Origin: Bin87 sp965204905
GTDB taxonomy: Bacteria > Chloroflexota > Dehalococcoidia > Lucifugimonadales > UBA3495
Reading direction: 5' to 3'
Assembly: GCA_965204905.1 (NCBI GenBank)
Contig: OZ242042.1
Location: forward strand, 682,001-746,000
DNA length: 64,000 bases
The notes under the pieces are model-generated. The model searched no databases and was not told the DNA's origin. It was given only the letters and a program-made list of their open reading frames with translations. Both the position numbers and the translations under genes were made by a program. Shown piece by piece: positions 8,049-16,533 of this stretch. Position 1 is the first letter of the stretch, and each line of letters begins with the position of its first letter.

Positions 8049-10598
8049 ATGGCAACCGCGACCACTGCCGCTCCCACGCTGACTCAACCGGCTGGGGATG
8101 ACGGCCTGACTCAGAAGATTGCAGGATCGCTGGGCCAGCGTTTCCTCTGGCTGGCGTACATCCTGCGACCTCCCGACGGCTGGATCGCCGCCGGGCTTCT
8201 CGCGCTGAACATGGTCATCGTGGTGTGGTCTGTGGAGGTAGCGGATTGGGCTCCAACGCCCTCCCTGGCGCTGGTGATCCTGTTGGCCGTGTTCACCGCC
8301 CTGGTTCTCACCCGAGTGCGCCTGTGGGCCGCCGCGCTGATACCGGTGGGCTTGCTGATCGGCGCGGGCGTAATCATCTGGCAGATGACCTCGTCACCTC
8401 CCCATGAACTCCGCATTGCTTCGACGCTGGAGTTTTTCGAGCGTCTGGGAGCCTGGATTCAAGCCGCGCGAACCGAGGGCATCAGCGTTGACCCGCTGCC
8501 GTTTGCCGTAGGTCTGATGATTGCCGCCTGGCTGTCCGGGTTTCTCGCCGGATGGGTGTTCTTCCGGTACCGAAATTTCTGGGGGGTCTTCGCCCTGGGA
8601 TCCCTGGGCATAATGTCCAACCTCACCTTCCTGCCGGAAAACGCCAGCGTTTACCTGGGAATCTACTTGTTCACCGGGTTGTTGCTGGTCGGTTGGGTCC
8701 AGTCCGTCCGCACGCGACAACGCTGGGACCGTGACCGTCATGTGTACGACGGGCACCTCGGTATCCTTACCGCCAGCGACACCACGCTGGTGGCTTTCGT
8801 GGTTCTGCTGATTGCCTTCCTGATACCGGTCGGCGGGCAATGGGGTCCGGCCAACTCCGTCTATAACTTCACCCGCTCGCCTTTGATTCAGTGGGAAGAG
8901 GACTTCAACCGGCTCTTTGCCGGCCTGCCGGCCCGCCGGCCCCTGCCCTATCGCATCTGGGGCGACACCATGGCCTTCCAGGGCACCATCAATCCTACCA
9001 ATACGCCGGTGCTTCAGGTCAACTCGGCGGTGCCGCTCTACTGGAAAGCCCGTTCCTACCCAACCTACACCCATGAGGGTTGGCTGTCAGAGGGCACGGT
9101 ACTCAAGGAACCGGGTTGGCGTCCCGACTACAGCCAGCTCAGCCCCGAGCAGGAGCGGTTCAACGTAACTTTTGAAGTCATACCCAAGTATGACAGTCGC
9201 AGTCTTTTCGCCGGAGGACAGACCGTCGGCGCCAACCGCGACATCCGTATCGAGACTTTCGATTCGCCCCGCTACGTTATCGACCCCTACCTGGGCGCTC
9301 CGGACGACGAGTTGCCATCGGCGCTACGTCAGGCGGTCGCCGGCGTCCGGCATGAGGTTGGCACCGACCCCTACGCATCCGATGATTCCATAGCGTCGGC
9401 CGTTCCCGGTTCATTCCAGCTGGAATCGGTGGAACGCAGGGATGACGGGCGGATTATCAACGCCGTGATCGGCGAAATAATCCCTGAAGAGCCTGACGTC
9501 CTGGCGGTGCGCGCCGCCGGCGGCAACGCTGCCTCCGGGGACCCGTACCAGCTCACCGCGTCGGTGTCATCGGCAGAACCGGAAGACCTGCGTCTGGCGG
9601 ACCAGGAATATCCAACCTGGGCCTGGATTCGCTATACCCAACTGCCGGAGGACATGCCGCCCCGTGTCGCAGAATTGGCCCAGGAAATCACCGCCGACGC
9701 CGACACGCCATACGACAAGGCCAAAGCGGTCGAATCCTGGCTCAAAACGAACATCGCCTACAACCTTGCCATTGATCCGCCGCCCTTCGGCGCCGACGGC
9801 GTTGACCATTTCCTCTTCGAGAGCAAGGAGGGCTACAGCGAGTATTTCGGTTCGGCGATGACGGTCCTGATGCGCAGCGTGGGCATTCCCGCGCGCATGA
9901 CCACCGGATACACCACCGGCAATCTCATCGATGGCTCTAACCTGTACCTGGTGTCCGACCGGCACAGCCACGGCTGGGCTGAAGTCTATTTCCCCGGTTA
10001 CGGCTGGATTCCCTTTGAGCCTACTCCCGGCAGGGAGATTCCGGTGGTCGTGCCCCCCGAGGAGCGTGAGGCTATGGCCGCGCTGAGAGCCAGCTCCGAC
10101 GGTTCCGGAGAGTTGCCCTGCGAAATTGAAGAGGACTGCGAGGAGGCGGACATCTCGTTGAACGCTGACGACATACCGTTGCCCGAAGGCCGCACGACGG
10201 CGCTGTGGAACGCCGTCCGCGCCGTGTTGCCCTGGGTAATAGGAATCGGCGGCGTCCTGATAATTCTGATGGCTGCCGGTTGGACCGCCTGGCGGTTCTT
10301 GCTGGCGACCCCAAAGGACGCTCCGTCAACCTACCGACGGTTGCGACGGCTGGGCCGGTTCGCGGCGTTGGCGCCGGCGCAGCACCAGACGCCGCACCAG
10401 TGGGCGGCAACCGTCTTGCAGGCTTTACCCGAGCAACGGTCGGAAGTGCTGCGCATCGTGGACGCCTACACGCTCAGCGCCTACTCCGGGCGCACATTCG
10501 ACGAATCTGCCGGTGATGGTAGTAGTGACGTCGCCGACGCCTGGAATACCGTGCGGTTCCCCCTGCTATGGTATGCTCTTCGTCGCCGCGAAGCGTGA
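8049..10598 (+). CDS. TgpA-like transglutaminase-domain membrane protein with Cys-to-Ser active site
   Basis: 849-residue protein: a cytoplasmic N-terminus, about six transmembrane segments within residues 40-260, a large extracellular region containing the transglutaminase core (about 530-680), one more membrane span near 725-745 and a cytoplasmic tail. The core has MTVLMRSVGIPARMTTGY, SHGWAEVYFPGYGWIPFEPTPG. At the place of the catalytic Cys the sequence is EGYSEYFGSA, with Ser597 (AGC at 9837-9839); the His is kept and the FDPTPG Asp is Glu. It is therefore possibly inactive or mechanistically altered. I chose ATG 8049 because it follows the DUF58 stop; longer in-frame starts lie inside that gene. 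Confidence 0.88.
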   Translation: MATATTAAPTLTQPAGDDGLTQKIAGSLGQRFLWLAYILRPPDGWIAAGLLALNMVIVVWSVEVADWAPTPSLALVILLAVFTALVLTRVRLWAAALIPVGLLIGAGVIIWQMTSSPPHELRIASTLEFFERLGAWIQAARTEGISVDPLPFAVGLMIAAWLSGFLAGWVFFRYRNFWGVFALGSLGIMSNLTFLPENASVYLGIYLFTGLLLVGWVQSVRTRQRWDRDRHVYDGHLGILTASDTTLVAFVVLLIAFLIPVGGQWGPANSVYNFTRSPLIQWEEDFNRLFAGLPARRPLPYRIWGDTMAFQGTINPTNTPVLQVNSAVPLYWKARSYPTYTHEGWLSEGTVLKEPGWRPDYSQLSPEQERFNVTFEVIPKYDSRSLFAGGQTVGANRDIRIETFDSPRYVIDPYLGAPDDELPSALRQAVAGVRHEVGTDPYASDDSIASAVPGSFQLESVERRDDGRIINAVIGEIIPEEPDVLAVRAAGGNAASGDPYQLTASVSSAEPEDLRLADQEYPTWAWIRYTQLPEDMPPRVAELAQEITADADTPYDKAKAVESWLKTNIAYNLAIDPPPFGADGVDHFLFESKEGYSEYFGSAMTVLMRSVGIPARMTTGYTTGNLIDGSNLYLVSDRHSHGWAEVYFPGYGWIPFEPTPGREIPVVVPPEEREAMAALRASSDGSGELPCEIEEDCEEADISLNADDIPLPEGRTTALWNAVRAVLPWVIGIGGVLIILMAAGWTAWRFLLATPKDAPSTYRRLRRLGRFAALAPAQHQTPHQWAATVLQALPEQRSEVLRIVDAYTLSAYSGRTFDESAGDGSSDVADAWNTVRFPLLWYALRRREA

Positions 10599-10599
10599 C

Positions 10600-11175
10600 A
10601 TGATAAACCGACAGTCCACCGGAAACGCCACAGTATCCATGATGACCACGACCAACAACGCCACCTCTCTGTACCGCTGCCTCCACGAATCTCCGGTCGG
10701 TTGGATCGCATTGTTGGGAACCGACCGGGGGTTGCAACGGGTGAGCCTGCAAGCCGAACCGCAGGACGCCCTGGCCGGATTGGGCGAGAGGGGAGAGATT
10801 GCCGAAGACAACTCCGACGTGTTCGCCGACACCCTGTCCGCTCTGGACGACTACTTCGCGGGCGATATGGCAGCATTGGATCGAATCAACGTGGATCTGA
10901 GCGGAGCGTCCCCCTTCTTCAGCGCAGCGTGGGAAGCGTGCTGTTCGATTCCGCCCGGTGAAACTCGCTCCTACCAATGGCTGGCGGAAGCGGCCGGCAA
11001 CCCCAGGGCATCCCGGGCGGCGGGGCAGGCCATGGCCCGTAATCCCCTGCCGTTGGTAATCCCTTGCCATCGGGTTGTGGGCAGCAACGGCGGCCTCCAC
11101 GGCTATGGCGGCGGTGGCGTGGGGGTCAAGGCCCGCCTGCTCGAACTGGAACGCCAGCAGCGTCCACTTCTGTAA
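10600..11175 (+). CDS. ogt: Methylated-DNA--protein-cysteine S-methyltransferase
   Basis: Suicide DNA-repair enzyme that takes the alkyl group from O6-alkylguanine onto its own cysteine. The active site is LVIPCHRVVGSNGGLHGYGGG, and the helix-turn-helix region SYQWLAEAAGNPRASRAAGQAMARNP precedes it. From ATG 10600, one nucleotide after the upstream stop, the protein is 191 residues; ATG 10639 would give a 178-residue form closer to the usual length. It is translationally linked to the transglutaminase gene, an unusual neighbour for a repair gene, so the link is probably only transcriptional. Confidence 0.92.
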   Translation: MINRQSTGNATVSMMTTTNNATSLYRCLHESPVGWIALLGTDRGLQRVSLQAEPQDALAGLGERGEIAEDNSDVFADTLSALDDYFAGDMAALDRINVDLSGASPFFSAAWEACCSIPPGETRSYQWLAEAAGNPRASRAAGQAMARNPLPLVIPCHRVVGSNGGLHGYGGGGVGVKARLLELERQQRPLL

Positions 11176-11220
11176 TCCACTCAATGGTTCGACAAACTCA
11201 CTTTGGCAGGAGGTTCCACC

Positions 11221-11670
11221 ATGGCAGGTCAAAAATTCACTTCGTGGGTTCACGGTTCCGCGATGACCGGAGAGTACCTGAACCGCATCACGTCGGTTCG
11301 CCACTGCGGCCCATTCGTGCGCATCGAGGGCAACGAGGGACAGAACACGTGGCTGCACTTCGCGATTCCGACGCCCACCGTGCAGAACGGCAGCCGCACC
11401 AAGGCGGAATCGGTGGCGGTATCGTTCCGAGCGCGATCTCACGCCAATGTGGCCGAGGTGCTGGTGTACGACGGTGAGAAGATCATCGCCGAGCATCTCG
11501 GCATGGCGATCAAGGGGGACAACCTGGACGCCAGCTTCGAGATCCCGGGCGCGCCCGAAGTTGACCGGGGCATCAACGTGGTGGTCGGCGTGACGTTCGA
11601 TCAGGGCGCGCCGGACATCCGCTCCATGCAGGTAGAAATTGTAGGTGTCGGCGTGAATTTCGAGGGCTAG
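11221..11670 (+). CDS. Conserved hypothetical beta-sandwich-like protein (DUF6623-like)
   Basis: 149-residue protein without signal peptide. The pattern WVHGSAMTGEY near the start, NTWLHFAIPTPT in the middle and VYDGEKIIA...GVTF later resembles the DUF6623 family of small beta-rich proteins; I am recalling this resemblance and have not searched it. The ATG is fixed by AGGAGG at 11208-11213 with a 7-nt spacer, one of the strongest Shine-Dalgarno sequences in the window, suggesting good expression. It lies 45 nt after ogt and is followed by a palindromic repeat separating it from a convergent gene. Function unknown. Confidence 0.75.
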   Translation: MAGQKFTSWVHGSAMTGEYLNRITSVRHCGPFVRIEGNEGQNTWLHFAIPTPTVQNGSRTKAESVAVSFRARSHANVAEVLVYDGEKIIAEHLGMAIKGDNLDASFEIPGAPEVDRGINVVVGVTFDQGAPDIRSMQVEIVGVGVNFEG

Positions 11671-11699
11671 TCGGTTCCCGGCGAATATCCGGAAACGCG

Positions 11700-11736
11700 G
11701 TAGGGGCGACCCGCCAAAGGCGGAAGTCGTCCCTAC
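11700..11736. repeat. Nested palindromic repeat between convergent genes
   Basis: Outer arms GTAGGGGCGAC / GTCGTCCCTAC (one mismatch) enclose an inner hairpin CCGCC-AAA-GGCGG. The outer arms are shared with palindromes at 18135-18163 and 49670-49696, the inner hairpin with the element at 33178. It lies between convergent genes and could serve as a bidirectional terminator. Confidence 0.75.
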
Positions 11737-11773
11737 ATTCGGCACGAAAAGCGGCGGCCTGGAGTCCTGGCAG

Positions 11774-12061
11774 CTACACGCCTTCCACGATCATCACGTT
11801 GGAAATGGTGGAAGCGATGCGGAGTTCCTTGGGGCCGGCGTAGTCGTCGGAGTAGTACCACCCCTTGGCCTTCTCCAGGCTGTCGAACTCCAGCACCACC
11901 GTGCGGCGTTCGGGCTGGTCGCCCTCGACGACGGACACCTCACCGCCGCGTGCCAGGTACCTGCCGCCGTGCTTCTCGATGGTGGCGGGAACCTGCCCGC
12001 GATAGACTTCAAACTTCTCAGGGTCGGTCACTTCAATGGTGGCAATGACGTAAGCGGCCAT
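11774..12061 (-). CDS. DUF1330 family protein
   Basis: 95-residue protein that begins AAYVIATIEVTDPEKFEVY and contains VVLEFDSLEKAKGWYYSDDY, the standard DUF1330 pattern. The family has a dimeric alpha/beta (ferredoxin-like) barrel fold and no firmly known reaction. It is a complete single-gene unit, convergent with the preceding plus-strand gene. The ATG at 12061 is preceded by AAGGAGTACGCCC, giving a good ribosome binding site. Family assignment is confident; function is not known. Confidence 0.85.
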   Translation of the reverse strand: MAAYVIATIEVTDPEKFEVYRGQVPATIEKHGGRYLARGGEVSVVEGDQPERRTVVLEFDSLEKAKGWYYSDDYAGPKELRIASTISNVMIVEGV

Positions 12062-12177
12062 GGGCGTACTCCTTCGTTCGAATTATTTATCATTTCAAGG
12101 CCGTGCGCAGGGGCGCTTGATGATGGAATCAACGGTTCGGTGTGGAGCGGGAGACGCCGAATTAACAAAGCAAGGTT

Positions 12178-12672
12178 CTAGCCGCCAACGCCTCTCTGTC
12201 CTTCCAGTATGTCCGTGAAGACTTGTGTAAGGCTTTTATTGTCGTCCATAACCTGTTGAACCGGATCACCGGTGGCTACGTACCGTTCACTTTCGGTCAA
12301 GCCGTCGCTTGAAATCTCGTGCGTCCTGATGCGCTCAACGCGAGTCTCCCAGCGTGGCAAGTCCAAGTCGCCCCGTAACTTAGGAAGAGCATCCGAACCG
12401 CCGACGTTGACACGCTCCATACGGTAGGTATGCGCGATGCAAAACTTGTCCTCGACACTGGACACCCTGACACGAACTTTCGCCTTCAGACGATCAATCC
12501 TTCCTAATTGCTTACCGGTATCAGGGTCCATGATTTCAAGGTCGCCCGGAACCATGATATCAAACAGCATGCCAAGCTCAACGTTCTGCTCCCGACCTAC
12601 GTTCAGGGCTACTTCGCGGTCGGAAAAAACTTTCGCAACTTTGCCGCTGATAGGTTTCGTCTGAGCAGCCAT
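12178..12672 (-). CDS. Hypothetical protein, FlgT-C/CsgG-partner-like beta domain
   Basis: 164-residue soluble protein. The N-terminal part (ISGKVAKVFSDREVALNVG...VELGMLFDIMV) followed by IMDPDTGKQLGRI resembles the small beta-barrel domain seen at the C-terminus of FlgT and related proteins, where a DPDTGexLG turn is typical. The rest is not recognised. ATG 12672 is chosen because GGAGGA lies 8 nt upstream; a longer reading frame to 12738 would run into the end of the upstream gene. It is paired with the membrane protein at 12704-13144 on the same strand, 31 nt apart. Confidence 0.65.
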   Translation of the reverse strand: MAAQTKPISGKVAKVFSDREVALNVGREQNVELGMLFDIMVPGDLEIMDPDTGKQLGRIDRLKAKVRVRVSSVEDKFCIAHTYRMERVNVGGSDALPKLRGDLDLPRWETRVERIRTHEISSDGLTESERYVATGDPVQQVMDDNKSLTQVFTDILEGQRGVGG

Positions 12673-12703
12673 TTCTCGATTCCTCCGTCCGGTGCTGGGA
12701 TCA

Positions 12704-13144
12704 TCACGGGTTAGAATCACCATCCCCGGAATCGCCATGAATTACATCACGCCAGTCATTGATGGCAGCATCGGCGACATCCAGTTGACTTTGGATGTGT
12801 AACTGGAGCTGGTCAAGTCGAGGGTCAGGTCGTTCTGCATTAAGAAGAGCAACTGCTTCATACAGCCTTTGAATACCTCCGAAAAGCGCTAAGACGCTAC
12901 GCAACGCAGAGCGGGCATATTGCCTGCTGGCCGAGGAGTTCTGGCCGAACTTATACGAGCCAAACAGTCCGCCTCCCAAGCCGACCCCCAAAGCGAGTAG
13001 TTGGAATAGCACAGCCTCAAGAGGCGATAACTGCCTTTGGGAAGCTATTATAACCATAACGCCGGCAAAGGTCACCGAGGCTGCTATTGAAACCGCAACG
13101 ATGGCGATCTCCCATCGCAACCACTTTAGCTTTCTTTGGGGCAT
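12704..13144 (-). CDS. Hypothetical two-span membrane protein
   Basis: 146 residues with a basic N-terminus (MPQRKLKWLRWE), two transmembrane helices at about residues 11-33 and 41-63, and a hydrophilic C-terminal region predicted helical (SSASRQYARSALRSVLALFGG onward) that probably lies in the cytoplasm. I recognise no family. It is the first gene of a two-gene unit with the FlgT-C-like protein downstream, so the two may act together at the membrane. The next upstream gene on this strand is etfA, ending 30 nt away, so transcription could continue from the etf operon. Confidence 0.6.
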   Translation of the reverse strand: MPQRKLKWLRWEIAIVAVSIAASVTFAGVMVIIASQRQLSPLEAVLFQLLALGVGLGGGLFGSYKFGQNSSASRQYARSALRSVLALFGGIQRLYEAVALLNAERPDPRLDQLQLHIQSQLDVADAAINDWRDVIHGDSGDGDSNP

Positions 13145-13174
13145 GCCGCTTCATTAACTCGTAAGTTCGCCCAC

Positions 13175-14173
13175 CTACGATTGCGTCAGTTCTCGCACCG
13201 TTTCCATCAGCGCTGGGATTACCTTTTCCCAATCGCCGACTACGCCGTAGCGCGCGTCCTTGAAGATGTTGGCGTCGGCGTCCTTGTTGATGGCTACGAT
13301 GGCTTTGGAGCCGCTGCAGCCGGCCATGTGCTGGCTGGCGCCGGAGATGGCGACCGTGATGTACAGGTCGGGGGTGATGGTCTTGCCGGTCAATCCCACC
13401 TGGTAGTTTGCGGGCACCCAGCCCGAGTCCACCGCCGCGCGGGAGGCTCCAACGGCGCCGCCCAGCAGGTTCGCCAATTCTTCCAGCTGCGCGAACGGCT
13501 CCGGACCGCCGAGGCCGCGCCCGCCGGAGACTACGATACGCGCGTCCTCCAGCTTGATGCCTTCGGCCTCTTCCGTCACGACGTCAACCACGCGGGTTTT
13601 CGCGGCCGACGGATCGATCTCCACCGGGAAAGCTACCACCTGACCACTGCGGCCGGCGTCGGCGTCCAGCGGTTCGTAGGTCTTGGGACGGATGGCAGCG
13701 ATCTGGGGCGTCTGGTTGCAACTCACGACGGCCACGGCGCTGCCGCCGTACACCGGGCGGTTCGCCAGCAGCTTGCCGGTGCCGGCGTCGGCAGACACTT
13801 CCAGGCAGTCCTGGGCCAAGCCTACACCCATGCGGAACGCCAGCCGGGGGGCAAGTTCACGTCCCTCGTTGTTGCGGGCGATGAGGATAATGTTGGGGTT
13901 CGCCTCGCTGGCCAGGGTCTGCATCGCCGAAAGGTAGAGGTCGGGATGGTAGTCAGCCAACGCGGGGTTGGTGACGGCATAGGCTTTGTCCGCGCCGTGG
14001 GCGATGGCCTGTTGCGGCGCGTCGGCCGGGTCCGCTCCGATTAGTCCAATGGAAAGTTCCTGGCCCAGGGTGTCGGCCAATGCACGGCCGGCGGCGAGCA
14101 GTTCCTGGGCGGTGGAGGCCAGTTCGCCGCCCGCGGCCTCGCCAAATACTAGGATTCCGGTAGCGTCTGCCAT
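13175..14173 (-). CDS. etfA: Electron transfer flavoprotein, alpha subunit
   Basis: 332-residue EtfA/FixB protein. The C-terminal FAD domain shows VVSGGRGLGGPEPF, GASRAAVDSGWVP and GSKAIVAINKDADANIF, which together are diagnostic. The N-terminal half is the alpha/beta domain common to both subunits. With EtfB it forms a heterodimer that accepts electrons from acyl-CoA dehydrogenases and related flavoenzymes and passes them to ETF:quinone oxidoreductase. It lies 103 nt downstream of etfB on the same strand; a short palindromic repeat (14229-14247) is in the gap. The acyl-CoA-dehydrogenase-like gene at 52.5 kb is a conceivable but unproven donor. Confidence 0.93.
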   Translation of the reverse strand: MADATGILVFGEAAGGELASTAQELLAAGRALADTLGQELSIGLIGADPADAPQQAIAHGADKAYAVTNPALADYHPDLYLSAMQTLASEANPNIILIARNNEGRELAPRLAFRMGVGLAQDCLEVSADAGTGKLLANRPVYGGSAVAVVSCNQTPQIAAIRPKTYEPLDADAGRSGQVVAFPVEIDPSAAKTRVVDVVTEEAEGIKLEDARIVVSGGRGLGGPEPFAQLEELANLLGGAVGASRAAVDSGWVPANYQVGLTGKTITPDLYITVAISGASQHMAGCSGSKAIVAINKDADANIFKDARYGVVGDWEKVIPALMETVRELTQS

Positions 14174-14228
14174 CGTTTTGCAGTCTCCGTAGGTGGATGT
14201 GGATTTCGGCTAAGGGCCGTGCGGGACG

Positions 14229-14247
14229 GGCGACCACAAGGGTCGCC
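14229..14247. repeat. Short palindromic repeat in the etfB-etfA gap
   Basis: GGCGACC-ACAAG-GGTCGCC, followed by GCTAC. It resembles the arms of the palindrome at 11700 and probably belongs to the same GTAGGGGCGAC-type family. In the transcript it would form a hairpin between the two etf cistrons. Confidence 0.6.
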
Positions 14248-14276
14248 GCTACGGTTGGGAATGACGGTCCGGTGGG

Positions 14277-15077
14277 TTAGATGAAGCGGTCTTCGCGCAG
14301 TTTCAGGGCGAGTTTGCGCGCGGCGTCGGCGTCATCGTCGCCCTCAATAATCTCGCAGTCCTGTTCGCGTACCGGCACGAACAGGTCGTGCAGCGTAACG
14401 CGGGGTTCCAGTTGGCTGTCGTCCAGGTCCAGGTCGCCGGTGGTCCAGACGGTGGGACGCTTGCGGGTGGCGGCCATGATGCCGCGCAGCGTGGGATACC
14501 GGGGCTGGCCCAGCTCGTTGCTTACCGTTACCAGCGCGGGCAGGTTGGCCTCAACGACCTCGAAACCGTCGGGGGCGAGCCTTTCGACCACCACTTTGTC
14601 ACCCTGCACGTCCACCTTCTTGCCCAGCGTGATGCAGGCCATGCCGAGGGTCTCGGCCACGCCCAGCGGCACCTGGGCGTTGTCCCAGTCCGACGCCTGG
14701 CGCCCGCAGATGATCAGGTCGAACCCGCCCAGCTTGTTGATGGCGGAAGTGAGCAACTGGACGGTAAAGAAAGAGTCCACCGAGTTGGTGAACGCATCGT
14801 CTTGCAGCAGCACCAGTTCGTCGGCGCCCATGGACAGCGGCTTTTTCATCACGTCCAGGGCGAAGGTTGTACCCGAGGATATGACGGTGATGCTCGCGCC
14901 CTGCTCGTCTTTGATCTGGAGCGCGGCCTCAACGGCGTTCTCGTCGAAGCCGTTGACTACGGGCGGGATGTTGGGCGGCGGGACAACCTGGCGGGCGTCC
15001 GGGTCGATACGAAAGGCGGCGGCCGGCATTTCAGGGTCAACCACCTGCTTGGCCAGCACGCAAATGTTCACGGGCAT
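14277..15077 (-). CDS. etfB: Electron transfer flavoprotein, beta subunit
   Basis: 266-residue EtfB/FixA protein. It begins MPVNICVLAKQVVDPEMP, contains the NGFDENAVEAALQIKDE segment near residue 45, LLTSAINKLGGFDLIICGRQASDWD near 110 and the AMP-binding region PRYPTLRGIMAATRKRP near 200. It is the upstream member of the etfB-etfA unit. GGGAGT, about 7 nt before ATG 15077, is a usable ribosome binding site. No dehydrogenase or ETF-quinone oxidoreductase gene is adjacent, so the electron donor and acceptor must be encoded elsewhere. Confidence 0.93.
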   Translation of the reverse strand: MPVNICVLAKQVVDPEMPAAAFRIDPDARQVVPPPNIPPVVNGFDENAVEAALQIKDEQGASITVISSGTTFALDVMKKPLSMGADELVLLQDDAFTNSVDSFFTVQLLTSAINKLGGFDLIICGRQASDWDNAQVPLGVAETLGMACITLGKKVDVQGDKVVVERLAPDGFEVVEANLPALVTVSNELGQPRYPTLRGIMAATRKRPTVWTTGDLDLDDSQLEPRVTLHDLFVPVREQDCEIIEGDDDADAARKLALKLREDRFI

Positions 15078-15192
15078 GGGTAAGTTACTCCCGACGGAAA
15101 TCGTAAAAAATGCTATGTGAAAGTTATCACTAGCCTATGGCAGTGTCAAACTTGGGCGCCTGGTGTGAGGGTCCGATGTTGACGGATAGGGG

Positions 15193-15498
15193 CTAGGGGC
15201 CGCGGACGGGGTTGAAGTGTTGCCATCTTGGGTCGAGCCAGTGAAGGCGGTTGATGTCGATGGGGTTGTGGGGGTTCTCGGCGTTGTGGCGGTCGAGGTA
15301 GTCGGCGTAGCGGGCTACATAGTCCTTGATACTATCCGGGTCGCCGATGAAGAACTGCCAGCCGGGGCTCTCACGGACGGCTTTGGCGCGCTGCTGTTCG
15401 TCGAGGACGTTGCCTTTGCAGTTGTGGAGGCGGTCTTCGCAGGCGCAGGGGAAGGGATGGGTTTGGTAGTACACCGGGCCGTGGAGGGCGAATTCCAT
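15193..15498 (-). CDS. C-terminal fragment of a hypothetical protein interrupted by an in-frame stop
   Basis: 101 codons in the same reading frame as the upstream fragment (15529-15999). The two are separated only by a TAA at 15531-15529 and ten sense codons. The fragment contains a Cys-rich segment (FPCACEDRLHNC) and a conserved-looking end (NRLHWLDPRWQHF). No ribosome binding site precedes ATG 15498, which suggests it is the tail of one longer protein (about 268 residues) rather than a separate gene. I do not recognise the family. Confidence 0.55.
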   Translation of the reverse strand: MEFALHGPVYYQTHPFPCACEDRLHNCKGNVLDEQQRAKAVRESPGWQFFIGDPDSIKDYVARYADYLDRHNAENPHNPIDINRLHWLDPRWQHFNPVRGP

Positions 15499-15528
15499 GT
15501 CTTCGGCGCGGCGGCGTTGGGCTTCCAG

Positions 15529-15999
15529 TTATTCAGGGGTCAGCTCGGCAGGTTCGGCGGCTTGGGCCTCTGCGTCGTCGGGAACGTAGTCAAAGCCGCG
15601 GTGGAGGAGTTCTTTAGCGGCGGAGAGGCGGTGGCAGGGCCTGAAGTCGGGGAGTGCGCCCTGCATGACGTTGACGAGGAATCGGACGGCAGTACGGCCG
15701 TCGTCGGTTTCCTCGCGGACGATTTGGGCCAGCTCAGACCGGACGCGGTGGGCGGCGCTTTGGGATTCGGATTGCCGCGGTGCGTGAGCCTGGGAGCGGG
15801 ATTCGCGTTGGCGTGCGCGGGCGAGGTCAATGACGGTCTGGGCCTGGTCGAAGCCGAGCTTGACGAGGAGTCGAGCGGCATCGATGCGGTGGCAGGGTTG
15901 GAAGTCCGGGAGATCGCCATCCATGGCGGAGACGAGGAAGCGGATGATGAGGCGGCCGTCTCCGGTTTCCTGGGCGATGATGTCGGCTAGGTCGGACAT
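15529..15999 (-). CDS. N-terminal fragment of the same interrupted protein, with two internal repeats
   Basis: 156 codons from ATG 15999. It consists of two similar modules of about 50 residues: DLADIIAQETGDGRLIIRFL...DFQPCHRIDAARLLVKLGFD and ELAQIVREETDDGRTAVRFL...DFRPCHRLSAAKELLHRGFD, each ending in a CHR-containing helix-turn. The frame ends in LTPE-TAA, where a C-to-T change of CAA would explain the stop (LTPEQLEAQ). The repeated modules look helical and could bind DNA or RNA, but I know no function. An upstream extension to 16035 is possible. Confidence 0.6.
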   Translation of the reverse strand: MSDLADIIAQETGDGRLIIRFLVSAMDGDLPDFQPCHRIDAARLLVKLGFDQAQTVIDLARARQRESRSQAHAPRQSESQSAAHRVRSELAQIVREETDDGRTAVRFLVNVMQGALPDFRPCHRLSAAKELLHRGFDYVPDDAEAQAAEPAELTPE

Positions 16000-16084
16000 A
16001 CATTCTATTTTAGGAAAGGCGGCGGAGCGTGTCAAAGGGGAATTGTCATCGAGACGATTCCTAAACTCTGACCAGTAATTTGAA

Positions 16085-16115
16085 GCGGGCCGTCCTTACC
16101 GTAAGGACGGCTCGC
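16085..16115. terminator. Strong hairpin between same-strand genes
   Basis: A 15-bp stem (GCGGGCCGTCCTTAC / GTAAGGACGGCTCGC, one G-T wobble) with a one-base loop lies between the stop of the HEPN-like gene at 16138 and the next minus-strand start. No T-run follows, so it may be a processing or palindromic repeat site rather than an intrinsic terminator. Confidence 0.5.
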
Positions 16116-16137
16116 CTTTGCCATCGGTCATCCGGCG

Positions 16138-16488
16138 TTAAAGCAGCGGTTCCAGCAAATCCACAAACTGTTCGATTTCATCCAAGCCCTCCCCCACCAT
16201 TTCCGCCGACATCCAGTTTTCGTAAAAGTTCGCATGTAGGCTATTCGCAGAGTGAAATGTAGTATGTATCCTGCGGTCTCGCGTTTCGACCACCAACAAA
16301 TCTACGGTATCGAACAGCGCTTTGTGACTTCTGTGCTCCCGTTCGCGTTTTTCGGATATGGCTTTTACCATTTGGGCGGCTGCGCCCCACCCTTTCTCGG
16401 AGGCTTGGCGCACATCCCCTGCCGCTAGTTCAACTCTGGCTTGACCAAGCAGTTCCCTGCTGGCAGCGTGATAAGTTTGCGTGGTCAT
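16138..16488 (-). CDS. PaREP1/HEPN-like small helical protein
   Basis: 116 residues from ATG 16488, all predicted helical: SRELLGQARVELAAGDVRQASEKGWGAAAQMVKAI, then FHSANSLHANFYENWMSAEMVGEGLDEIEQFVDLLEPL. The pattern of two long helices with xSEKxWGAaa followed by a HAN(F)YE helix is that of PaREP1/DUF5618-type proteins of the HEPN superfamily. Such proteins are often paired with a nucleotidyltransferase; no such partner is adjacent here. A longer frame back to 16614 exists but lacks a ribosome binding site and would cross the divergent promoter region. Confidence 0.65.
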   Translation of the reverse strand: MTTQTYHAASRELLGQARVELAAGDVRQASEKGWGAAAQMVKAISEKREREHRSHKALFDTVDLLVVETRDRRIHTTFHSANSLHANFYENWMSAEMVGEGLDEIEQFVDLLEPLL

Positions 16489-16533
16489 AGGGCGTATCCT
16501 AGTGGCGAGGTTCGTCGAACGCGCGCGGGATGG

